A DNA stretch of 11,817 nucleotides from contig CAMLKF010000054.1 in assembly GCA_946480575.1 (NCBI GenBank), positions 1 through 11,817 on the forward strand. Reading direction: 5' to 3'. Origin of the DNA: an uncultured Nitrososphaera sp. (GTDB lineage Archaea > Thermoproteota > Nitrososphaeria > Nitrososphaerales > Nitrososphaeraceae). Position numbers and translations under genes: made by a program. The notes below the pieces were generated by a model. The model worked only from the letters and a program-made list of their open reading frames with translations. It ran no database searches and had not been told where the DNA came from. This document shows, piece by piece, positions 6,781 through 11,817 of this stretch; within the stretch, counting starts at the first letter, position 1; each line of letters opens with the position of its first letter.

Positions 6781-6809
6781 TTGCGAGACAAAAATGTTAA
6801 ATCTCGCAA
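6781..6809. promoter_or_regulatory. Perfect 8-bp inverted repeat between divergent promoters (possible operator)
   Basis: TTGCGAGA at 6781-6788 and TCTCGCAA at 6802-6809 are exact reverse complements separated by 13 bp. The spacer contains TTAAA, the best TATA candidate for the plus-strand Toprim gene. The left arm touches the TATA box of the minus-strand amidotransferase gene. A dimeric regulator bound here could cover both promoters. No regulator gene is adjacent, so the binder is unknown. Confidence 0.5.
6796..6802 (+). promoter_or_regulatory. TATA-like element of the small Toprim gene
   Basis: GTTAAAT is centred about 31 nt upstream of the ATG at 6831, inside the spacer of the inverted repeat. 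The match is moderate. Confidence 0.38.
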
Positions 6810-6830
6810 GAGCTACATAACAACCGGCCG

Positions 6831-7274
6831 ATGGGCTACTACCAATTCAACGTTGACGACCAGACCGTCGAGCGGCTGAGGAGCTTTGTCGGCATGCTCA
6901 ATGAAGAATTTGAGAGAGGCTCTGTAATCGTGGTTGAGGGCAGGCGTGATGCAGAAGCACTTGCCCGGGTAGGGTTCACAGGCAACCCTGCAGTCTTCCA
7001 TCACTTTAAGGGGATCGCTGATTTCTTGGACAGCCACGATAGCGAGCGGAAAAAGATAATCCTGCTTCTTGACATGGACAGGACGGGCAAGTACCTGACA
7101 AGCAGGCTCGCTTCGCAGCTTCAGTCCCGCAGGCATAACGTCAGCCTGTTCTACAAAAAGACGTTGGCAAGGATAACAAATGGCAAGGTGCGCCACGTCG
7201 AGGACTTGTCAACGTATGCTCCTCATCTCTCGGGGATCACTGGCAGCCGCAAAGATCTGTACTTTTACACATGA
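6831..7274 (+). CDS. Small stand-alone Toprim-domain protein
   Basis: A 147-residue protein that is essentially one Toprim fold. The catalytic glutamate motif is VIVVEGRRDAEAL with Glu36, and the metal-binding motif is IILLLDMDRTG with Asp81 and Asp83. Toprim domains coordinate magnesium for phosphotransfer in primases, topoisomerases, OLD nucleases and RNase M5. Small archaeal Toprim proteins of this size are known but not well characterised. About 30 residues precede the fold, and the C-terminus ends in a polar, aromatic tail (KDLYFYT). It lies about 95 bp upstream of dnaG on the same strand, and dnaG has its own TATA box. Nuclease or RNA-processing roles are possible; I cannot assign one. 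Its divergence from an amidotransferase may be incidental. Confidence 0.85.
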   Translation: MGYYQFNVDDQTVERLRSFVGMLNEEFERGSVIVVEGRRDAEALARVGFTGNPAVFHHFKGIADFLDSHDSERKKIILLLDMDRTGKYLTSRLASQLQSRRHNVSLFYKKTLARITNGKVRHVEDLSTYAPHLSGITGSRKDLYFYT

Positions 7275-7343
7275 TGATTGATAAGCCAATCGGCGAACTC
7301 TTGAAGCTGACATAGCACTTATATTCGAGCAAAGAAAACTTTG

Positions 7344-7351
7344 TTATATAG
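7344..7351 (+). promoter_or_regulatory. TATA box of dnaG
   Basis: TTATATAG is centred about 23 nt upstream of the dnaG ATG at 7370, indicating a leaderless or nearly leaderless transcript. A second TTATAT lies further upstream near 7319-7324. Confidence 0.5.
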
Positions 7352-7369
7352 CAACCAAATTACGAGGTT

Positions 7370-8641
7370 ATGAAAAAATTGCCTAGCACAGGTATTGTAA
7401 AATATCATGTTAAGTTAAAATTTGAAGTTGATGGTTTAGTCGAGAAGGCCGACATTATCGGTGCTATTTTTGGGCAGACCGAAGGCCTCCTCGGACCGGA
7501 AATGAACCTGAACGAGCTGCAAAAAGTCTCCAAGGTTGGAAGGATCGAAGTCAACGTGGACACAAAGGGTAACATGGCAAAGGGAGACGCCCTGATACCC
7601 ATGAGCACTGACATCTCTACCGCAGCGCTCATTGCCGCGGCCATTGAGAGCATCGACAAGGTTGGGCCGTTTCAGGCCAAGTTCAACTTGATGGGGATCG
7701 ACGACATACGTGCGATAAAGAAGAAGATCATCGTCGACCGCGCCAAAAAGATAGTGCAGGACTGGGCCACGAGGACGATAAGCGAAGGCGAGGAGATGCT
7801 CAAGGACGTCTATGACGCCAGCAAGCCGGGCAAGCTCACCAGCTTTGGCAAGGCACAGCTGGCGTGCGGGACAGGCGTTTTTGACTCTGACTGGATAATA
7901 CTGGTCGAGGGCAGGGCAGATGTCATAAACCTGCTCCGTGCAGGCTTTGACAACGCGATCGCCATCGAGGGCGCCAGAATCGACGAGACCGTTACAAAGC
8001 TCACCGAAGGCAAAAAAGTGGTCGCGTTCCTTGACGGCGACAGGGCCGGCGACCTGATACTCAAAGAGCTTCATGGCGTAGTCAAGATAGACAAGGTGCT
8101 GAGGGCTCCGCCGGGCAAAGAGGTCGAGGAATGCACGCCGCTAGAGATATCCGAAATTCTAAAGGATGCCTTTTTAATCGAAGCTGCTGCGCCGCAGATG
8201 AGGCAGGAACACGCTCAGGATAGGAGGCATTCGCACTCGCGAAGAGAACGCGAGCCACGCGAAGAGTACCGCGCTCCGCCCTCGCCACCACCACCAACAC
8301 AACCAGCCCAGCCGTCAAAAGAAGTGATAGCAGAAGACGCCCCAGAGATAGTCTCAGCCGTCCGGGATGTCTACCCACAGATAAATGAAACGCTCGAGGC
8401 GGTAGTGCTGGACGGCTCGCTAAACCAGCTCCTCAAAGTGCCGGTCTCCGAAGTCATCAAGAGGCTTGACAGCGCTGAAGGCGGAAAACTGCTGGTGCTG
8501 GACGGGATCGTCACCCAGAGGCTCGTCGACGCGGCAGATAGGGTGGGAATAGAGTATATCATTGGGCACAGGACGGCAGAGCTGAAAAAGCCGGCAGACA
8601 TCCGCGTCAGGACCTTCGGCGACATCGGGATAAACAACTAG
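7370..8641 (+). CDS. dnaG: Archaeal DnaG (primase-like Toprim protein)
   Basis: Archaeal DnaG carries a primase-type Toprim domain. In studied archaea it associates with the RNA exosome, and primase activity has also been reported. The N-terminal region (1-165) includes STGIVKYHVKLKFEVDGLVEKADIIGAIFGQTEGLLGPE, a family hallmark. The Toprim core follows, with WIILVEGRADVINLLRAGF (Glu180) and VVAFLDGDRAGDLI (Asp222 and Asp224). Residues about 275-320 form a low-complexity linker rich in Arg, His and then Pro. A conserved C-terminal domain (about 325-423) with VLDGSLNQLL, LLVLDGIVTQRLVD and FGDIGI closes the protein. The length of 423 residues is normal. The gene ends in three consecutive TAG codons, followed within 9 nt by the next gene's start, so it is probably co-transcribed with ribK. 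Confidence 0.96.
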   Translation: MKKLPSTGIVKYHVKLKFEVDGLVEKADIIGAIFGQTEGLLGPEMNLNELQKVSKVGRIEVNVDTKGNMAKGDALIPMSTDISTAALIAAAIESIDKVGPFQAKFNLMGIDDIRAIKKKIIVDRAKKIVQDWATRTISEGEEMLKDVYDASKPGKLTSFGKAQLACGTGVFDSDWIILVEGRADVINLLRAGFDNAIAIEGARIDETVTKLTEGKKVVAFLDGDRAGDLILKELHGVVKIDKVLRAPPGKEVEECTPLEISEILKDAFLIEAAAPQMRQEHAQDRRHSHSRREREPREEYRAPPSPPPPTQPAQPSKEVIAEDAPEIVSAVRDVYPQINETLEAVVLDGSLNQLLKVPVSEVIKRLDSAEGGKLLVLDGIVTQRLVDAADRVGIEYIIGHRTAELKKPADIRVRTFGDIGINN

Positions 8642-8648
8642 TAGTAGC

Positions 8649-8653
8649 GGAGG
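8649..8653 (+). promoter_or_regulatory. Shine-Dalgarno sequence of ribK
   Basis: GGAGG lies 3 nt upstream of the ATG at 8657, right after the triple TAG of dnaG. It is one of the few clear ribosome binding sites in the window. It fits translation of an internal operon gene and fixes the ribK start. Confidence 0.6.
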
Positions 8654-8656
8654 ATA

Positions 8657-9370
8657 ATGCCGACCACCGCCGACGACATCAAGCTGCAGCACATACTAAC
8701 GATAGTGGAGCTCCTGTCAAAGGGGGCCCGCCACAATTTTGTCGAAGTCACGACCGCGGAGCTTGGTAAAAACATAAGCCGGTCGCAACAGGCCGCGTCG
8801 AAGCATTTGCTGGAACTTGAAAATTCAGGCTACATCGAACGGATCAGGCGCGGCCAAAAGTTTGCAGTGAGGGTCACTGACAAGGGCCATACTGAAATCC
8901 AGAACCTATTTTCGTCACTGCACGCGGCACTTGAGTCGTCGCCGGCAGCAATTGATTTTGAAGGAAGCGTCGTCTCGGGCATGGGCGAGGGCGCATACTA
9001 CATGTCGCTTGAAGGATACCGACGGCAGTTCAAAGACAAGCTCGGCTACGAGCCGTACCCCGGAACGCTCAACGTCCGGCTGGTCGACCAGCTGTACATG
9101 AACGCCCGGCGCGAGCTTGGGAGGCACCCGTCAATATTTGTCGATGGTTTCAGTGACAGCACACGCACGTACGGCTGGGTCAAGTGCTACAGGGCAATAA
9201 TAAACGACGGGGCGGTAGACAACGCCGCCGTCCTTGTGCTTGAGCGGACGCACTATGACGATAGCATGCTTGAAGTGATAGCGCCGGTGTCTATCAAGCA
9301 GGCAGCGGGCATCAAAAACGGCGACAGGATAAAGGTGCAGGTGCAGCTTGCTCCTGCTCAGATGCCGTAG
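8657..9370 (+). CDS. ribK: Winged-helix / CTP-dependent riboflavin kinase fusion
   Basis: This enzyme phosphorylates riboflavin to FMN using CTP, as archaeal RibK does. Residues about 10-85 form a winged helix: TAELGKNISRSQQAASKHLLELENSGYIERIRRGQKFAVRVTDKG, with a MarR/ArsR-like recognition helix and wing. The kinase domain spans about 98-237, with GMGEGAYYMS (108-117), GYEPYPGTLNVRL (130-142), the FVDGF region and a final KNGDRIKVQV. Proteins of this layout in archaea (RbkR) are reported to act both as riboflavin kinases and as repressors or activators of riboflavin genes. The length of 237 fits that family. The gene follows dnaG closely, and its 3' end overlaps the convergent FAD synthase gene by 13 bp. 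DNA binding is inferred from the fold only. Confidence 0.93.
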   Translation: MPTTADDIKLQHILTIVELLSKGARHNFVEVTTAELGKNISRSQQAASKHLLELENSGYIERIRRGQKFAVRVTDKGHTEIQNLFSSLHAALESSPAAIDFEGSVVSGMGEGAYYMSLEGYRRQFKDKLGYEPYPGTLNVRLVDQLYMNARRELGRHPSIFVDGFSDSTRTYGWVKCYRAIINDGAVDNAAVLVLERTHYDDSMLEVIAPVSIKQAAGIKNGDRIKVQVQLAPAQMP

Positions 9371-9984
9371 ATAGAGTCGCCCAGCTCTTCTTTCATCTTG
9401 CTGCTCTTAGAGCCGGGTATTGGAGTCGGCAACCTTATCACATGCACGTTCAGGTTGCGCTTTTTGCAGTTCTCGGCGACGTCCTTTTCGCTGTGCGCCT
9501 GGTCGTAGCCAAGCGCAATGACATTTGGCTTGACGTACTCGACTGTGTCGTAAAGTGTGCCTTCCCTGCCAATCAGCACCAAGTCGACAAAATTGAGGGA
9601 AGCAACCAGCTCCTTTCGCTGGCTCTCGTCATGATAGATTTTTCTGTCCTTCTTGATCTTTTGTGCAGTCGACTGCCTTGCGACAATAACCACGAGCACG
9701 TCGCCTTCCGATTTTGCGGCCTTGAGCGTGTGGATATGCCCTGGATGGATAAGGTCGAACACGCCACCGACGAGCACCACCTTGAGCGCGTCGCGCCCGA
9801 TAAACGTCAGCTTTGTCGGGTCGTCCTTTTCGACAAAGCTCATCTTGGCAAGCGCAGATATCCTTGAATTAAAGAACTCTTGGCTTACTGATAGCTTGGC
9901 CTTCAACCTATCGTACGCAGAGATCGAAGGGTCGAGCATGCTCGAATAAAGTGCAGTGAGAACAGTCTTGTCAATTGGGTCCAT
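9358..9984 (-). CDS. ribL: FAD synthase (RibL-type cytidylyltransferase) with an N-terminal helix-turn-helix-like extension
   Basis: This enzyme transfers AMP from ATP to FMN to make FAD. The nucleotidyltransferase core starts VVLVGGVFDLIHPGHIHTL with the HPGH site (about 80-83 from the ATG). It continues with RKELVASLNFVDLVLIG and ends ALGYDQ then LPTPIPGSKSSKM, as in archaeal RibL. Typical RibL proteins are about 150 residues; this one has about 70 extra residues in front. They read ISAYDRLKAKLSVSQEFFNSRISAL and then MSFVEKDDPTKLTFIGRDAL, a helix, turn, recognition-helix and wing pattern. A GTG at 10005 could start the frame, but GGAGGAG at 10003-9997 precedes the ATG at 9984 and favours that start. 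It converges with ribK, which makes its substrate, and is divergent from the Nre gene. Confidence 0.92.
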   Translation of the reverse strand: MDPIDKTVLTALYSSMLDPSISAYDRLKAKLSVSQEFFNSRISALAKMSFVEKDDPTKLTFIGRDALKVVLVGGVFDLIHPGHIHTLKAAKSEGDVLVVIVARQSTAQKIKKDRKIYHDESQRKELVASLNFVDLVLIGREGTLYDTVEYVKPNVIALGYDQAHSEKDVAENCKKRNLNVHVIRLPTPIPGSKSSKMKEELGDSIYGI

Positions 9985-9996
9985 CTGTCTTGAAAT

Positions 9997-10003
9997 CTCC
10001 TCC
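9997..10003 (-). promoter_or_regulatory. Shine-Dalgarno sequence of ribL
   Basis: The minus strand reads GGAGGAG, 12 nt before the ATG at 9984. If the GTG at 10005 were used, this sequence would lie inside the coding region. It therefore decides for the ATG, although the spacing is long. Confidence 0.45.
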
Positions 10004-10048
10004 ACTGCTACTACGAGCCAATAGCGAATTCATGGGTGATCTGCTAAT

Positions 10049-10059
10049 GCTATAAATGC
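10049..10059. promoter_or_regulatory. Shared TATA element between ribL and the Nre gene
   Basis: GCTATAAATGC reads as a TATA box on the plus strand (TATAAAT, about 29 nt before the GTG at 10083). On the minus strand it reads TTTATAGC, about 70 nt before the ribL ATG, giving that gene a leader of about 45 nt. One element may thus serve both divergent genes. It also overlaps the ATG at 10056, which argues against that codon as the Nre start. Confidence 0.45.
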
Positions 10060-10082
10060 TACGTCCCGCAATTGTAACTATT

Positions 10083-11270
10083 GTGTCTTCTCCGGCCGAC
10101 ATAAAGAGGAGGCTTGAGCAGAATTGGATCCGGTTCCTCAAGGAAAACTCTGCCAAGCTTTCGGTTGACAGCATAGACGGCTCAAGCCCTCCGTCCGTGT
10201 TTGTCGGTAGGTACGGCTACCCAAAAGTGAGGGTCGGGCCAATGATCCCGCCGCTGCATGGCGACACTGCGATTTATGACAGGACAGAGCTTTGGGCCGG
10301 CAAGAGCCTTGAAGAAATAGCGAATTACCGGTTGTCGCTTGTAAGGGGAGTGGCCAGCCTGAAGGTAAACGACACTTCGGGCCGGTACCTAGAGAGCCTA
10401 CAGGAGCTTGCCATGTCGGAGCGGCCCGCCGATAGCGAGGCCAGCTTTGAAAAGAGGCTGCTTGCAGACGCTGAGCTGGAAAAAGAGCTCAGGCTCAACG
10501 CTGAGGCTGCGCCATTTGGGCCGGCGGCGCCGATAAAAACGTTCAGGGCGTCGTCGCTTTCCGCGGACCAGCGCATCGAGTCGGCGCATTATGACACCGA
10601 CTTGCGCGCGGCCGACGCAATCATGGAGCTGTACAGGCGCGGCGTGGAGACGAGCAGCGTACAGAGGGTGCTCAGCGTGGGGATGCTCGGATTGAAAAAG
10701 AACCGCAAGCTGGTGCCGACGCGCTGGAGCATTTCAGCTACGGATGACGTCATTTCAGGCAGGCTGGTCAAGGAGAACGAAATTAATCAAGCGATAGACC
10801 TGTTTGAAGCGACGCAGTATTCACACCTTGCCAACAACTACTCTGTGATACTTGTGCCTGACGACGTGTGGAGCTTTGAAATGATAGAGTCGTGGTTTAC
10901 AAACAGCAGCCAGATCGCTACCGGCTCCGACTATGAAGACGCAAGGGGGCTTGACCACTACCCTTCAATTGCTGGCGCGTATTTTGCCGCTCGCCTTGCA
11001 GTTGCAGAGCACCTGTCGCGCCGGCGGCGAAAGGCAGCAGCGCTCGTGCTTCGCGAAATCCACCCGGAGTACGTCATGCCTGTGGGCGTCTGGCAGATAA
11101 GGGAAGCGGTGAGGGAAGCCCTGAAAAAGCCGCCAGCAAAATTCGAGACCTTCGACAGCGCGCTGGCTCACGCGTCTGCAAGCATGTCCTTGTCAAGGCA
11201 GGAAATCGCACGCAAGAGCAGGCTGTGGAGCAGTGCCAAGAGCCAGACCCGGATCACCGACTTTGCGTAA
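10083..11270 (+). CDS. nreA: Nre-family DNA repair protein (NreA/NreB-like)
   Basis: The Nre family is restricted to archaea and, in haloarchaea, is linked to repair of mitomycin C damage together with PCNA. The 395-residue product has the N-terminal signature SPPSVFVGRYGYPKVRVGPMIPP (two pieces at about 35-57), then IYDRTELW. Downstream come IESAHYDTDLRAADAIMELYRRG and VPTRWSISATDDVIS of the C-terminal region, and a final SQTRITDFA. That tail resembles a PCNA-interacting box (Q, I and F in register) but lacks the second aromatic residue. No CxxC zinc finger is present at the N-terminus, where some Nre proteins carry one, so this is perhaps the NreB-like form. The GTG at 10083 is chosen because the TATA box overlaps the in-frame ATG at 10056; the longer 404-residue form cannot be excluded. 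The gene is divergent from ribL. Confidence 0.9.
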   Translation: MSSPADIKRRLEQNWIRFLKENSAKLSVDSIDGSSPPSVFVGRYGYPKVRVGPMIPPLHGDTAIYDRTELWAGKSLEEIANYRLSLVRGVASLKVNDTSGRYLESLQELAMSERPADSEASFEKRLLADAELEKELRLNAEAAPFGPAAPIKTFRASSLSADQRIESAHYDTDLRAADAIMELYRRGVETSSVQRVLSVGMLGLKKNRKLVPTRWSISATDDVISGRLVKENEINQAIDLFEATQYSHLANNYSVILVPDDVWSFEMIESWFTNSSQIATGSDYEDARGLDHYPSIAGAYFAARLAVAEHLSRRRRKAAALVLREIHPEYVMPVGVWQIREAVREALKKPPAKFETFDSALAHASASMSLSRQEIARKSRLWSSAKSQTRITDFA

Positions 11271-11282
11271 CTCCCAAAGGGT

Positions 11283-11290
11283 CATATAGC
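11283..11290 (+). promoter_or_regulatory. TATA box of the four-cysteine protein gene
   Basis: CATATAGC lies 13 nt after the Nre stop and is centred about 29 nt before the ATG at 11316. This indicates independent, leaderless transcription. Confidence 0.5.
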
Positions 11291-11315
11291 AGAGCTACGA
11301 GCAAATCCAATAGAG

Positions 11316-11606
11316 ATGAGCGATCTTCCAGAAGGCATCAAGCATCTGGTTCCAGTCAAGCAGGTAGAAAAGTCGATCAAGCTTACCGACGAGGCGAAGG
11401 CAGAGCTCCAGAGCATCGGTATGATGGATGAAAAGGGCAAGCTGAAGCTGAAAGGCGCTAGCCCCAAGATGATAAAACGCATGAAACTAGAGGCCGTGGA
11501 CTGTCCCGTGCTGAAAAAGGAAGTCGCGTTTATCCAGTGCTACGTGTGCAGGAACTACCATAGCAGGATCACCGGACAGGTCTACTGCAAGGGCGAGCCG
11601 CTCTAA
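11316..11606 (+). CDS. Small four-cysteine (putative zinc-binding) protein of unknown function
   Basis: I do not recognise a named family. The 96-residue product starts with a charged, helical region (VEKSIKLTDEAKAELQSIGMMDEKGKLKLKG in two pieces). It ends in a compact domain with cysteines at 63 (DCPV), 75 and 78 (CYVC) and 91 (YCKG), a spacing suited to one structural zinc site. The linker HSRITGQVYCKG is polar and basic. Codon use and composition match the neighbouring core genes, and a good TATA box precedes the ATG. It follows the Nre gene on the same strand. A role in nucleic-acid or ribosome-associated work is possible for such small zinc proteins, but nothing here shows it. Confidence 0.8.
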   Translation: MSDLPEGIKHLVPVKQVEKSIKLTDEAKAELQSIGMMDEKGKLKLKGASPKMIKRMKLEAVDCPVLKKEVAFIQCYVCRNYHSRITGQVYCKGEPL

Positions 11607-11817
11607 GCCCAAGCAAGCCCGCAATTCAGCAGCAAGATTGTGCCTTTCGAGCATTGATTGGTAGTAGGTTTGAGCCATTACTTTGTGGTGCATGACGACA
11701 GCCGCGAGGTCGCTGACTCCTTGGCCACGTCCCTTGGGTACAGATGAATGATGAATTATCTTGGTCTGCAGGAATGAATATATTCTGTAGTTCTCGTTTA
11801 TTATTGCCCAAGATGCA
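11607..11817. other. Right-end intergenic region without a convincing gene
   Basis: About 210 bp. A short plus-strand open stretch (11658-11747) translates to SHYFVVHDDSREVADSLAT, with a coding-like look but only a TTG start after a stop. GAATATATTC at 11775-11784 is a palindromic TATA-like element. It could serve a gene starting near the ATG at 11814, which is cut by the window edge. Confidence 0.4.

Noticed and set aside
6813..7196. 127-codon minus-strand frame over the Toprim gene
   Set aside because: Antisense to a gene with clear Toprim catalytic motifs; the translation shows no recognisable features.
7276..7291. GATTG-ATAAGC-CAATC hairpin after the Toprim gene
   Set aside because: Only 5 bp with no T-run after it; expected by chance and not a typical archaeal terminator.
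7436..8074. 212-codon minus-strand frame over dnaG
   Set aside because: Antisense shadow; dnaG is unambiguous on the plus strand.
11658..11747. 29-codon plus-strand frame with coding-like residues
   Set aside because: Very short, starts only at TTG right after a stop, with no promoter spacing or family match.
1..11817. CRISPR arrays, insertion sequences, integrases, toxin-antitoxin or phage genes
   Set aside because: No spaced direct repeats, terminal inverted repeats or transposase/integrase motifs were seen on either strand.

Overview
The window looks like chromosomal DNA of an ammonia-oxidizing thaumarchaeon (Nitrososphaerota), most likely a Nitrososphaera-type soil lineage. The evidence is an archaeal group II chaperonin (thermosome), archaeal DnaG, the archaeal CTP-dependent riboflavin kinase plus separate FAD synthase, an Nre-family protein, a two-domain ADP-forming acyl-CoA synthetase like those of the thaumarchaeal 3-hydroxypropionate/4-hydroxybutyrate cycle, an intron-containing tRNA-Arg, and TATA boxes about 23-31 nt upstream of most start codons (leaderless transcripts).

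Left part (1-3.8 kb): the 5' end of a secreted PQQ-type sugar dehydrogenase runs off the left edge on the minus strand. An AT-rich gap follows that holds only weak small ORFs and a short coding-like minus-strand remnant. Next come the thermosome subunit (minus), a gene-poor stretch with a tRNA-like degenerate element, and tRNA-Arg(UCU) with a 15-nt intron. A six-helix membrane protein (minus) runs into the tRNA from the other side, and its stop codon lies in the antisense of the tRNA intron.

Middle (3.8-7.3 kb): a 707-residue ADP-forming acyl-CoA synthetase (minus), then a class I glutamine amidotransferase-like protein (minus). The latter is divergent from a small stand-alone Toprim protein (plus). 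The two divergent promoters flank or lie within a perfect 8-bp inverted repeat.

Right part (7.3-11.8 kb): archaeal dnaG is followed, in an apparent operon, by a winged-helix/riboflavin kinase fusion. This converges with, and overlaps by 13 bp, an FAD synthase that appears to carry its own N-terminal winged-helix-like extension. Riboflavin to FMN to FAD is therefore encoded by a tail-to-tail pair. Divergent from the FAD synthase is an Nre-family DNA-repair protein with a degenerate PCNA-binding tail, then a small four-cysteine protein with its own promoter. The last 200 bp hold no convincing gene.

The region reads mostly as core chromosome. No transposase, integrase, CRISPR array or phage gene was seen. 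The most interesting points are the gene/tRNA-intron overlap, the possible paired winged-helix flavin enzymes, the palindrome between the amidotransferase and Toprim genes, and the tRNA-like remnant.
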